Assembly: GCF_019355555.1 (NCBI RefSeq)
Contig: NZ_CP072145.1
Coordinates: forward strand, 1-64,000
Origin: Rhizobium sp. L51/94
GTDB lineage: Bacteria; Pseudomonadota; Alphaproteobacteria; Rhizobiales; Rhizobiaceae
Length of the DNA stretch: 64,000 nucleotides
Reading direction: 5' to 3'
A model generated the notes under the pieces. That model searched no databases, was not told the DNA's origin, and worked only from the letters and a program-made list of their open reading frames with translations. Below, one piece after another: positions 17,201 through 26,145 of this stretch. The position numbers and the translations under genes were made by a program. Within the stretch, counting starts at the first letter, position 1, and the number at the start of each line of letters is the position of its first letter.

Positions 17201-19564
17201 TCAGAAAACAGGCAGCCGGTTTTCTTCCTCAAATTCCGTCATCGAATGGTCCAATGCGCCTTTGAAACTGGTCAGCGCGACCGCAAGCGCGTTTGGATCG
17301 TTCACCTGCTTGCGGCTAGTGGCGGCCTCCGCAATGCCCGCAACCTGGGCGACGACCTCTTTGGCCGATGAAAACCCCATTTGCAGACGGTTGGCCTCGT
17401 CCTCTCCCTCGTCGACCTTGATATCGCTCGCCTCAGAAGGGTTGCCGCCTGGCGCAAAAAACAAGCCCTCATGGTCCGCTGTTTCGGAAAGTCGGGCCGC
17501 GATGACAGCCCAGCGCGCCTCAGAGATAGCATTGCGCAGTGGCCAGACCGACGCCAGTGCCTCCTCCCTCATGCGTCTGTCCTGACGGCCCAAGCGCCCC
17601 TTCCCACCCTTGAGTTTTCCGATCGTCTGAGGTGCTGTTCTCAGCCGAAACAAAAGATCGGCCGCCGGCTGGTCGTCCAAGGCCGATACCGCCCATCGAA
17701 AGACATGCATGAGCAGCGCGGGTTCGACGAAGACGGCGCTCGCGTGCTCCAGGACGACGAACTCGTGGTCAACCCCCATGGGTTCCCGCTGTTCGGTGTT
17801 TGCTGCAGGCAATTCCACGACCTGCGCCGGCGGCTGAGGCGTAAACAGCGGCCACTCTGCGTGGATCCTGATCTCTGGGATCACAAGCTTGCTCTTCCAT
17901 CCTGCGACGTCCCTCCGTCGCGCGACGAACCGCGCATCGCTGTAAAAGTTGAGCTTGTTCAGGATTGCGCCGTAGCCGCTGCGCACCTGCAGGATCGTAC
18001 TGTCATCATCCAGCCGCTGGACCGAGCCTTGATCCATCAGCGGCACCAATTCAAACCGGCCGGTCGAAGCCTGCCTGCCGAACAGAAGCCCTGTCTGCCT
18101 TCCCCAGCCTTCACGCTCGACATATTTGCGGCCAAGGTTGTCTGAGACGATCTTGGCGGTAGCGTCGTCGCCAACGGCGATACTGAGCTTGACGTCCATG
18201 TTGCCGAGCAGCGCATTTCGGGTCTGCTGTCCGTAACGCTCGTCGATTTGTGGAATGTTCTGGGCAACGAGGGCGATCGTCAGTCCGTAGCCCGCAACCA
18301 GGGGAGCGCGTTTGACGATCTCAGGCAGCCGCTCGAACTGGTAGAACTCGTCAAGCATCATCAGGATCTTATGCGGTTCATCGGGCGCAGGGAGGGATCG
18401 CAGCATCACATCGTGGATTTGCTGGATCAAAAGCCGGATGATCGGCTCGACCGTCGCGAAGTCCGACACAGGGGCTGCAATGAACAGCGAGAACGGCTTG
18501 TGACGCAGGTCGCGGATGTCGAAATCGCTTGCTGAACAGGCCCCAGCCATCAAAAGGTTGTTGAAGGCGGCCAGTGCCGTCGTCACGTGACTCTCGAACG
18601 ATGGTCGTTGTTCCTCGTCACGCGAAAGGTGCTGGCGAAAACTGCCGAGAATAAACTGATCGAGCTTCGGTTCAGTGTCGATGATGTCTTTCAGCACGTC
18701 CGAGAACGGCCGGCCGGTCGAGAAGAGCCGCAGCACGGAACGTAGGTTTCGCCTGCCCTCCATTGTGCGGGACTCCAGCACATAGCCGAGAGCGCCTGCG
18801 AGCAGTCCTCGTGCGGTCTGTTTCCAATAGGCCTCCTCCCTGTCGCCGATCGGCAAGAGGCTGGCTGCCAGATTGACCAGATCCGTCGAGCGCTCAGGCC
18901 ATCCACGGACGAAGTCCAGCGGGTTCCAGCGATGCGAGCGGGCCGATCCCGGCGCAAAAACAAAGCACTGTTGTCCCATGGCCAGACGCGCCGGTCCGGT
19001 CAGCGTGTAGTTCTCGAGCTTGACGTCGAGCACGACGACCGATCCCTCGTATTCGAGCAGGTTCGGCATGACGAAGCCGCGGCCCTTGCCAGAGCGAGAG
19101 GGCCCGTTGACGAAGAAGTGGCTTTCGCCGCTATAGCGGACGTCCACCGCCGAGCTACCCTTGCCGAAGGTGCCGAGCAGAATGGACATGCCAGGCATGC
19201 CGCCCACTAGCCCCGCGCGCTCCAGATCTTTCAGCGTTGCAAAGCGCGATCCGTCGGCGGGAGGCCGGACTTGCCAGGGTCGCTTGATTGCGAGCGTTAT
19301 CCCGACAGTGACGACCGCACTCAAGGCCAGCGTCGACATCGTCGCGAATGACACCAGCTTGGTGACAACAGGATTGCCAAAATAGACCCAGGCTTGTCTT
19401 ATCGGCATCAGCACGTCGCCGCCGGCAAAGCTCTTCCACATTGCCGAGCTTCTCAGTGAGAAGTACGAGGCTGCGGCGTAGCTGGCAGACCAGGTGTAGA
19501 AGGTGGCCCCGAGACCCAAGATCGGTCCTGCGACCAGCACTACCACCTTCTCGAAGCGTCTCAT
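17201..19564 (-). CDS. virD4: type IV secretion coupling protein VirD4
   Basis: 787 residues. The ATG at 19564 overlaps the virB11 stop as ATGA and has GGAG 8 nt upstream, so I prefer it to 19576. Two N-terminal membrane segments precede the cytoplasmic ATPase. Walker A is GPSRSGKGRG (about 154-163); Walker B is KILMMLDEF. It is longer than typical VirD4 (about 650) because of a ~200-residue C-terminal extension that may bind substrate. It receives the relaxase-DNA complex and passes it to the VirB channel at the inner membrane. It closes the virB operon, a common place for the coupling protein. Confidence 0.95.
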   Translation of the reverse strand: MRRFEKVVVLVAGPILGLGATFYTWSASYAAASYFSLRSSAMWKSFAGGDVLMPIRQAWVYFGNPVVTKLVSFATMSTLALSAVVTVGITLAIKRPWQVRPPADGSRFATLKDLERAGLVGGMPGMSILLGTFGKGSSAVDVRYSGESHFFVNGPSRSGKGRGFVMPNLLEYEGSVVVLDVKLENYTLTGPARLAMGQQCFVFAPGSARSHRWNPLDFVRGWPERSTDLVNLAASLLPIGDREEAYWKQTARGLLAGALGYVLESRTMEGRRNLRSVLRLFSTGRPFSDVLKDIIDTEPKLDQFILGSFRQHLSRDEEQRPSFESHVTTALAAFNNLLMAGACSASDFDIRDLRHKPFSLFIAAPVSDFATVEPIIRLLIQQIHDVMLRSLPAPDEPHKILMMLDEFYQFERLPEIVKRAPLVAGYGLTIALVAQNIPQIDERYGQQTRNALLGNMDVKLSIAVGDDATAKIVSDNLGRKYVEREGWGRQTGLLFGRQASTGRFELVPLMDQGSVQRLDDDSTILQVRSGYGAILNKLNFYSDARFVARRRDVAGWKSKLVIPEIRIHAEWPLFTPQPPAQVVELPAANTEQREPMGVDHEFVVLEHASAVFVEPALLMHVFRWAVSALDDQPAADLLFRLRTAPQTIGKLKGGKGRLGRQDRRMREEALASVWPLRNAISEARWAVIAARLSETADHEGLFFAPGGNPSEASDIKVDEGEDEANRLQMGFSSAKEVVAQVAGIAEAATSRKQVNDPNALAVALTSFKGALDHSMTEFEEENRLPVF

Positions 19565-20685
19565 CGACCGCTCCATTTGCTGAAATAAATCTCGCGAACG
19601 CCACGCTTCATGGTGACGGGATCGCGAGCCACCTGGATGACGACGGGCACGACGAAGCGTACGAACTCCATCAGCTCCACCTTGGTCAGGCCAAGGCCCG
19701 CCTGCATGGTCGCCATCGCCAGGCGCTCATAGGCGCCACGTGGATTGTCGGCATGCAGCGTCGAGATAGAGCCTGGATGCCCGGTGTTGACCGCCTGTAG
19801 GAAGCTGAAAGCCTCAGCGCCGCGGATCTCGCCCATGAAAATGCGGTCGGGCCGCAGGCGAAGTGCCGCCTCGAGGCATTCCTGGATGGTCGTGCGGGCC
19901 CTGCCCTGTGCACCCTTTGAGGTCACCAGCGCCAGATAGTTCGGCTGCGAGGGTTTGAGCTCGCGCGTATCCTCGATCGACACCAACCGCTCCCACGCCG
20001 GCACGTCCTTCAACAGCCCGTTGAAAAATGTGGTCTTGCCGCTCGACGTGCCCCCGGAAATCAACATCGTGACGCGATTTTCGACAGCAAAACGGAGCCA
20101 CTCACGCCGTGCCGCCGGCGACGGATCCACCAGGCGCGCGACCAACTCGTGTTCGAGATCGCTCAAGCCCTCGGTATCCTGCATTCCGACCCCGCTCACC
20201 TGGATACCATCGAGACCGCCAAGCGCGAGATAGTCGTCCAGCGTCATGTCGCGGATCACCTGTTTGCGGATGGCAAAGGCGCCGCCCATGACGGCCACGG
20301 GAGAAAGCACTGCCTGGAAGCGCTCGCCATGGGGCATGGCGGCTGACAGAAGCGGGGTTTCCTCGTTGACGCTTTGCTGTGTCGTTCCCGCAACCATCTG
20401 CGCCAGCGCGGTAATCGCCTTCGCATCGAGAGCTGGCACGTCGTGTCGGCTCATATGACGGCTGTCGAGACTCTCGATCCAGATCTCTCCTGGGCGATTG
20501 CACATGATTTCGATCACGGCTGGATCCTCCAGCCAGCGGCGAATGGGTTGAGCCGTCTGCCTGACGTAAATGGGCAAGCTGTCCCACATGGACTTCGAGC
20601 GTTCGGCCTGCTGCGGTTGAGGCTCTATCACGTCACGGACCGGGCTTTGCGACCGAATGCCGTATCTGCGCGCGGCGAAGGTCAT
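19561..20685 (-). CDS. virB11: type IV secretion ATPase VirB11
   Basis: 374 residues from the ATG at 20685. The ATG at 20589 (MWDSLPIYVRQ) would give the more usual ~342 residues and is a real alternative, since neither has a strong ribosome site. Walker A is SGGTSSGKTTFFN; the Asp box SIEDTRELK, FMGEIRGAEAF (Walker B) and GHPGSISTLHADN (His box) follow. This is a hexameric traffic ATPase at the cytoplasmic face of the channel, energising pilus assembly and transfer. It overlaps virB10 upstream and virD4 downstream. Confidence 0.95.
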   Translation of the reverse strand: MTFAARRYGIRSQSPVRDVIEPQPQQAERSKSMWDSLPIYVRQTAQPIRRWLEDPAVIEIMCNRPGEIWIESLDSRHMSRHDVPALDAKAITALAQMVAGTTQQSVNEETPLLSAAMPHGERFQAVLSPVAVMGGAFAIRKQVIRDMTLDDYLALGGLDGIQVSGVGMQDTEGLSDLEHELVARLVDPSPAARREWLRFAVENRVTMLISGGTSSGKTTFFNGLLKDVPAWERLVSIEDTRELKPSQPNYLALVTSKGAQGRARTTIQECLEAALRLRPDRIFMGEIRGAEAFSFLQAVNTGHPGSISTLHADNPRGAYERLAMATMQAGLGLTKVELMEFVRFVVPVVIQVARDPVTMKRGVREIYFSKWSGR

Positions 20686-21904
20686 TGACGGCTTGCCTGA
20701 CCGGATCGGGATAGAGCGAGGAGAAATCGAGATCCTTGCGCACGAACACCATGATCTCGGTTCCCTGGTCGACATAGATCGTGGGAGGGATGCTGATTGA
20801 ATCCTTCAGCGCCATGTTGGCCATCTCTGCCATGGTCTGGGACAGGGTTTGTTGCGCCTGGCTCTGCGCGTTTGAGCCTGATGACGAAGAGGCGGAACTG
20901 CTGGACCCGTCGCTGTTCAGGCCTGCAACGAAGGAGGAGACGCCTCCGACCATGCTGAGCACGGCGGCCGCACCGAAGCGCTCGAGATAGTGCTTGTCGA
21001 CGAAGCCCGCGAGCCCCGAACGTCCAAGGTCGTCCGTTCCATAGGACCCGAGTGCAACGGACGTTCCGTCACTGCGCAGCGCCCGCGTCCAGACGACCAG
21101 CACCCGCGTCTGGCCGCGCGCCATACCGCTTCTATATTCGCCCGTCAGCATGGTCCCTTTCGGCAGCAGGATCCGCCGGCCATCGAAGGAATAGACATCA
21201 GTCGAGATAATGGCTCTGACCATGCCGGGAAGATCGGACTGGATTGCCGTTTCGAGCACCCCACGGATCAACGTTCCCTGAGGGATCAGGGCGTCGATGC
21301 GATCATTGCGTGAGGCCGTCACCGTCTCGACGTCTTCGGACCCGACCGCCTGCGCGAACCTGCGGTTCGGGTCCTCGTCGGCACTTGCGCTGTTCCCGGC
21401 GCTTTGCGCCGATGAGATGCCAGCAGCAGACGTGCCAGTCTCACCCCTGGTAGATTGGTCGACGACCAGCATGTTCGAGCGCAGCCGCGCCTGGCGCAAC
21501 TCCTCTTGTTTCTTTGCCCGCTCGGCCTCATCAGCGGCCCGCCGTGCCGCCGCCTCGTCGATAGCCGGTGGCGTAACGACAGGGGCGGCGATGGGAGGTG
21601 GCTGGACGACTGCAGGTGCGGGTGGTGGTGGTGGCGCAAGGACCAGCCTGTTGTCAGTGGGTGCTGGTGGCGGATTATCCGTGTCGAAGTTGAGATGCGC
21701 GGCGTGGCTCGCCGTCTTGAATGCCTCGTTGGTATCCGTCTTCTTCGCTCTATCTGGCTTGATGAAGCTAACATAGCCGGCATAGGCAAGGACTACCAGG
21801 GCAACGGAGGCGAGAAGCACCGGCATCAGCCTGCCTCTCCTCGCATCGGGGGACCGCGCAACAGTCTCGGTAATGCGCGCCTCTTCTTCGAAATCAATGG
21901 CCAT
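20633..21904 (-). CDS. virB10: type IV secretion scaffold VirB10
   Basis: 423 residues from the ATG at 21904 (MAIDFEEEARITE), with AGGAGA upstream; it overlaps the end of virB9 by 11 bp. It has a cytoplasmic N-terminus, one membrane segment (about 22-46), a proline-rich periplasmic spacer (LVLAPPPPPAPAVVQPPP) and the C-terminal beta-barrel domain with IPQGTLIRGVLETAI and LPKGTMLTGEYRSG. VirB10 spans inner membrane to outer-membrane pore and relays ATP-dependent conformational change. The run of Ser/Gln in GSNAQSQAQQTLSQT near residue 355 forms the antenna region. Confidence 0.95.
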   Translation of the reverse strand: MAIDFEEEARITETVARSPDARRGRLMPVLLASVALVVLAYAGYVSFIKPDRAKKTDTNEAFKTASHAAHLNFDTDNPPPAPTDNRLVLAPPPPPAPAVVQPPPIAAPVVTPPAIDEAAARRAADEAERAKKQEELRQARLRSNMLVVDQSTRGETGTSAAGISSAQSAGNSASADEDPNRRFAQAVGSEDVETVTASRNDRIDALIPQGTLIRGVLETAIQSDLPGMVRAIISTDVYSFDGRRILLPKGTMLTGEYRSGMARGQTRVLVVWTRALRSDGTSVALGSYGTDDLGRSGLAGFVDKHYLERFGAAAVLSMVGGVSSFVAGLNSDGSSSSASSSSGSNAQSQAQQTLSQTMAEMANMALKDSISIPPTIYVDQGTEIMVFVRKDLDFSSLYPDPVRQAVNDLRRAQIRHSVAKPGP

Positions 21905-22715
21905 GGCTGATCTCCTGCGGCTGACCGTCTGACCATTTGCTTTTTTGCGGTGGCGGCGTGCCGATCGGGGGCTGCAGGTTGAACACACAGGTCGCGACAC
22001 TGCCTGATCGCAGGGTCCATTGGCGCGCCACCTTGTCGATGACGATGTAGTCGCCCTCGCGTCGGTAGTTCACAAGAGACTCCCTGCCATCGGACTTGAC
22101 GGCAAAGAACGCCGGGACTTCACCACTGAATTGGAAAAACGTCTTCGTGCCATCGTCAAAAATCGACGTCGGCCTGGCATCGACAGCACCTTTATATCCA
22201 TAATCATAATTTATGCGGCCAGGGTTTGCCAAAGCCGCCCGAATGTTGGGCATGGCGGCATTCTGTCGGGCGGCGGCCAAGAGGTTGGCGTCCATGGTGT
22301 CGTCCGGATAGGAAAAACGCAGCTTAATGACCGCAGCTTTGGTGTTGCCGGGTTTGGCGCCGTTGAGGAAGAAGGTGTAGACCCGCTTCGACGTCACGAC
22401 GTTCATGTTGGTCTGTGCGTCGGGCTGAAGCGGCTTGATGAACAGGAAGCGCTTGGATTGATCCGGGACGGCCTGCCAGGCCAGGCTATCGCCCATGGCG
22501 ACCGTTGCGATCTGTTCGTCGTCATTAAAGACGATCATCGTCGACACACCCATCATGCCGGCGAGATAGACGACGTTGTCCTTCTGGAAAGGCACGGTAC
22601 GAATGCGTGCGTCTGCCCTGACGGATTGCGGCTGCACTTCCGCCAAAACGACAGGTGGGCGCGCGAGCATGGTGATCGCAGCGATACTGCCGATAAGAAG
22701 ATGCCGTGTCCTCAC
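21894..22715 (-). CDS. virB9: type IV secretion outer-membrane complex protein VirB9
   Basis: 273 residues with a signal peptide (cleavage likely after VVLAEV, near residue 25). The mature protein begins with the typical strand RADARIRTVPFQKDNVVYL, contains SKRFLFIKPL and the C-terminal TrbG/VirB9 domain with DGTKTFFQF and REGDYIVIDKVARQWTLR. It forms the outer-membrane ring with VirB10 and a lipoprotein. The start overlaps the virB8 stop (ATGA). Confidence 0.95.
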   Translation of the reverse strand: MRTRHLLIGSIAAITMLARPPVVLAEVQPQSVRADARIRTVPFQKDNVVYLAGMMGVSTMIVFNDDEQIATVAMGDSLAWQAVPDQSKRFLFIKPLQPDAQTNMNVVTSKRVYTFFLNGAKPGNTKAAVIKLRFSYPDDTMDANLLAAARQNAAMPNIRAALANPGRINYDYGYKGAVDARPTSIFDDGTKTFFQFSGEVPAFFAVKSDGRESLVNYRREGDYIVIDKVARQWTLRSGSVATCVFNLQPPIGTPPPQKSKWSDGQPQEISHGH

Positions 22716-23443
22716 TGGGCCTCCTCCCCCACAGTGACTGTCTCCTGGTCGCGCCTATACTCGGTCACCTGGAAACCGAGGGGATTGTCGAAGCGCCAGT
22801 CGTTGCGCATCGGCTCGGACGTATATTTGAAGCGGACATTGGCGACCCAATGGTCCGTGACAGTCGGCCCTGACGTGCCGGAGCGGGTCGTCGAAAAGCG
22901 GACGGCGGCCGTGTTGTCGTTGAGGAAGATGACACTTTTGACGAACACGGTGATTTCGGTGTTGGCGCCGTAGACTTTGACAGGGTTGTTGAGGTTCGCG
23001 CTGGAATAGGTGTTTGCGAGATCGGCGGATGCTTTTCCGGTCGAATAGAGCGATGCCAGGTCGAAATTGTCCCGCAATCCCTTTGGATCGTAGGTTTCGC
23101 GAGCGCGGATGAAGCGTACGATGTTGGCCCGTGTCACCGCCTCATTCTGCGTCAGATCACCACGCTCCTGCAGCGGTCGGCTGACTTCCACATAGCCCGT
23201 GGTCTTGTCGACCTCGAGGACGACGACATCGAAGGTTTTGAGCGGCAGTAGCGTCCAGAGCAGACCGATCGACGTTGCCAAGGCGATGCCGAGCAGCACC
23301 GCGACCATCCTCCAGACGCCACGAGACATCGCGACCGACCGATAGACCGAGCGCTCCCATCGTTCTCCCTCGCTGTAATAGCGGGGATCAATCCCTCCCT
23401 CTGACGCGTCTAGCGCCCCCACCCTGATGTCGTTCTTACCCAT
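22712..23443 (-). CDS. virB8: type IV secretion inner-membrane protein VirB8
   Basis: 243 residues: a short cytoplasmic N-terminus, one membrane segment (MVAVLLGIALATSIGLLWTL), then the periplasmic NTF2-like domain with EAVTRANIVRFIRARETYD and WRFDNPLGFQVTEYRRD near the end, both typical of VirB8. It nucleates assembly of the channel by contacting VirB9, VirB10 and VirB5. Confidence 0.95.
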   Translation of the reverse strand: MGKNDIRVGALDASEGGIDPRYYSEGERWERSVYRSVAMSRGVWRMVAVLLGIALATSIGLLWTLLPLKTFDVVVLEVDKTTGYVEVSRPLQERGDLTQNEAVTRANIVRFIRARETYDPKGLRDNFDLASLYSTGKASADLANTYSSANLNNPVKVYGANTEITVFVKSVIFLNDNTAAVRFSTTRSGTSGPTVTDHWVANVRFKYTSEPMRNDWRFDNPLGFQVTEYRRDQETVTVGEEAQ

Positions 23444-23463
23444 TCATGTCTCTCCAGGGATGC

Positions 23464-24489
23464 TTATTTGCGTGCATTGACGGCGGCGGCTCGCACCTGG
23501 GCTGCGGCGGGATCACCATCACCGATCGTCGCCGGCGCACCGGGCCGCTGGTTGAACAGATATCCGCCAGCCTGGGCGATGCCTTGACCGGACATGGCAG
23601 CCGCTCTCCAACCGAGCCTTACGGTCGTTGCCGCCGCCGCCGCACCGAGGGCGTCAATTCTGGGTCCCCCGCCGGCAATCGCCAGCGCGATCGAGATCGC
23701 ATGGGTCAAGAGGAAGGCCGTTACGATCGACATCAGCATGAAGGGAGCCAGCGTTGTCATGTTGGCCGCACTGGCATCGGCAGTCAGCGCATCCACCCTG
23801 GCCTTCAGCAGCGTCAACATAAATCCGAGGATCACATAGACGATGATTGGCAGAAGCGCGTAACCCGCAAGACTGGCAATCCAGCCATCCACCACCCGCG
23901 ACGTCAGATTGAACAGCGCGCAACACAGAACGATTGGCCCGATCGCCAGCAGGATGAACATGGTCATCTTACCGATCATCAGCAGCGTGACGGCGATCGC
24001 GCATAAAATGCAAACGACCGCAAGCACGACGATGGCAAGGATGTACATGCCAACGGCCGTGATACCACCGGCATCCACCATGGTCTTGACGACGGCAATC
24101 CCGCTGTTCCAGATGTCGGTCAGACCCTGCGTCACAGACGATCCCGAACTGCCGTCCCCGCCGCAATCGCTGCCGCCGGTCGACTGGCAAACAATCGTCG
24201 CCATCCCATCCGGCGCTTCCAGCAAGGGCTTGACGATCAGCGGCTGATAGGTGGCCCATGACACGATCAGGCTGTAGCAGATGAACGCCCGACCAAATCG
24301 CCAGACGAACGTGCCGGCGGTCATCTGGGCGCGACCGAACAGCATCTCATAGCCCCACCAGACGACATAGACCGTAAGCCCGGCCAGGAACAATGGCCCG
24401 AGATAGCCGGCAAGCGTCGTGTACATGGACTGCACGGCGCTGACGCCCATGCTGTCGATCTTGCCGAACAGAATGTCGAACGGGTTCAT
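23464..24489 (-). CDS. virB6: type IV secretion polytopic membrane protein VirB6
   Basis: 341 residues with at least five hydrophobic segments and the VirB6/TrbL signature around GYEMLFGRAQMTAGTFVWRF and FILLAIGPIVLCCALF. It forms part of the inner-membrane pore through which the DNA-protein substrate passes. It lies 14 bp after the lipoprotein gene in the standard VirB5-lipoprotein-VirB6-VirB8 order. Confidence 0.93.
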   Translation of the reverse strand: MNPFDILFGKIDSMGVSAVQSMYTTLAGYLGPLFLAGLTVYVVWWGYEMLFGRAQMTAGTFVWRFGRAFICYSLIVSWATYQPLIVKPLLEAPDGMATIVCQSTGGSDCGGDGSSGSSVTQGLTDIWNSGIAVVKTMVDAGGITAVGMYILAIVVLAVVCILCAIAVTLLMIGKMTMFILLAIGPIVLCCALFNLTSRVVDGWIASLAGYALLPIIVYVILGFMLTLLKARVDALTADASAANMTTLAPFMLMSIVTAFLLTHAISIALAIAGGGPRIDALGAAAAATTVRLGWRAAAMSGQGIAQAGGYLFNQRPGAPATIGDGDPAAAQVRAAAVNARK

Positions 24490-24502
24490 GCTCTCGCGCC
24501 GC

Positions 24503-24733
24503 TCAAAGCATGGTCACACCGCTGCGATCATCGTTTCCGACGACGCCGCGCTGACGAACCATCGGCCCGCAATGATCGTCGATGCCGCCGGCATAAGCCT
24601 GCGAGAATAGGATGGAGCCTATCCCGGCCGAGCACGGTGCCTTGAGTTCCTTATGGCCAGCACATCCGGGCAATGCGGTAAAGGTCGCAACCACGAGCGC
24701 AAGGCAAACGGTTTGGCCCACCCGCGTTATCAT
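24503..24733 (-). CDS. VirB7/Eex-like lipoprotein of the type IV secretion cluster
   Basis: 76 residues from the ATG at 24733 (MITRVGQTVCLALVV). The signal peptide ends in the lipobox TALPGC, so the mature protein would be a lipoprotein anchored at Cys 25 or so. It sits between virB5 and virB6, where related systems carry either a VirB7-type lipoprotein or an entry-exclusion (Eex) lipoprotein. The sequence alone does not decide between these. No other VirB7 candidate is visible in the cluster. Confidence 0.8.
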   Translation of the reverse strand: MITRVGQTVCLALVVATFTALPGCAGHKELKAPCSAGIGSILFSQAYAGGIDDHCGPMVRQRGVVGNDDRSGVTML

Positions 24734-24740
24734 CTCATCT

Positions 24741-25478
24741 TCACTGCCCAACGAAGGAGACCTCATTCGGGTGGTAGGTCATGAATGCAGATGTTGCCGC
24801 CTCCGCTGCCAGCTGGCGCATCTGTTCGGCATTCAGAGCAGCGTTTCCGGCGTTGACAGCTCCGACGAGCTCGTTGACGGTTTGTGCGGTTTGGGTCTGC
24901 ACTTGCGAGTTTTGATCGATGGAGCCCTTGATGTCGGGTGCCGATCCGATTTGTCCCTGGACAGCCTGAAACGCGGACGATCGCTGTTGTGCACTGGTCT
25001 GCGTTCCCGCAATCGACGCCGTCAGCGCTGTCGCCGTGTTCACCAACCCCTGATAGGCCTTGTCGCCGCGCGTCAAATTTGCGCTTGCCATCTCGCCCGA
25101 CAAGGACCTGACGAGATTGAGACCGTTCAGGATCGTTGCGGCCGTATTGCCGAAGGAACCAAGATTGCCCCAGGACATCTGACCGCTGAGCAATGAGGAA
25201 AAATCGGGTGCATTGCCGATCGAAAACCCGGAGCCGAGGGCCGCACCGGCGATCTCGCTTGTCGACCGGTTTCCGGTGACCGCCGCAAGCGTCCTGTTCA
25301 CCGTCTGCAGGATGTCGCTGTTCGACGACATGATCTGCGCGGTGTTCGACGCGGTCTTGGTTGCCTGGGACAGGGTGGCCTCGTCAATGACGGGAATCTG
25401 CGCAAAAACACTGCCACAGGGAACCACCGCCATGAGCAGGGACAAGACAGGCCTGGGCAAGATCTTCAATGGCTTCAT
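24741..25478 (-). CDS. virB5: VirB5-family minor pilin
   Basis: 245 residues from the ATG at 25478 (MKPLKILPRPV), with GGAGAG upstream. A signal peptide (cleavage after VFAQ) precedes a long helical domain with Gln/Asn-rich stretches, as in TrbJ/VirB5 proteins. It ends TYHPNEVSFVGQ. The neighbouring gene at 25492 ends TYDPGSVSFINGNE, so the two share a C-terminal motif and are probably paralogues. VirB5 sits at the pilus tip and takes part in host-cell contact. Confidence 0.82.
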   Translation of the reverse strand: MKPLKILPRPVLSLLMAVVPCGSVFAQIPVIDEATLSQATKTASNTAQIMSSNSDILQTVNRTLAAVTGNRSTSEIAGAALGSGFSIGNAPDFSSLLSGQMSWGNLGSFGNTAATILNGLNLVRSLSGEMASANLTRGDKAYQGLVNTATALTASIAGTQTSAQQRSSAFQAVQGQIGSAPDIKGSIDQNSQVQTQTAQTVNELVGAVNAGNAALNAEQMRQLAAEAATSAFMTYHPNEVSFVGQ

Positions 25479-25491
25479 CGTCTGAACTCTC

Positions 25492-26145
25492 CTACTCATT
25501 GCCGTTGATGAACGATACCGAGCCCGGATCGTAGGTCATGACTTTCGATGCAGCGCTTTCCGCTGCCACTTGGTCGACCAGTCGCTGGTTTCGCAATCGA
25601 ACCGTTGTCGTCGCCGACTGGATCGCCTGGTTCCAGATCTGGGCGCCGGACAGGCGAGCGGTGGTGTTCTGGTCGAAAGCGCCCTGCAGGGAATTGGCAT
25701 TGCCGATTGCTGTTGCCTGGTTTTGAAGTGTCGCGGTATTGGCGCTGATCGCGGCGGCCGTTGCGGCGAGCGCGCTCACCACCTGGCCGATATTCCTGGT
25801 TTTCAGGGCCTGGACGCTTGAACCGGTGGCCAGAAGGATCGACAGGTCGCTATTGCCAATTGCGGTCCCGGAAAGCGGTGACCCGGAGATGGCCGCACCT
25901 GAGATCGGTGGGATGCCGGCAAGATCCCCCGTCGCCGTGACACTCGACGTGACACCTCGCGACGGTGCCACGGAAGACTGCTTGAAGGTCCGCGCGCGTT
26001 GCACGCAGACAGCCGTCTTCGTCTTTTCGGTCGTTCGCGCGGCGTCATTGACCGGCACCTGCGCCATCGTCGGCGAGATCACCAACGGGGTCACCAACAC
26101 CACAAGGCAAACAGAAGCGCTGAGATTACGGTTGCGGACGCTCAT
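25492..26145 (-). CDS. VirB5-related exported protein (second copy)
   Basis: 217 residues with a signal peptide (cleavage after TMAQ). The start overlaps the virB4 stop (ATGA). The C-terminal half is helical and shares with the next gene the Gln-rich helix pattern (QIWNQAIQSAT) and the ending MTYDPGSVSFINGNE. The central Gly/Ser/Ile-rich part resembles no domain I know. It is likely a duplicated, diverged minor pilin or a VirB5 chaperone-like partner. Confidence 0.7.
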   Translation of the reverse strand: MSVRNRNLSASVCLVVLVTPLVISPTMAQVPVNDAARTTEKTKTAVCVQRARTFKQSSVAPSRGVTSSVTATGDLAGIPPISGAAISGSPLSGTAIGNSDLSILLATGSSVQALKTRNIGQVVSALAATAAAISANTATLQNQATAIGNANSLQGAFDQNTTARLSGAQIWNQAIQSATTTVRLRNQRLVDQVAAESAASKVMTYDPGSVSFINGNE

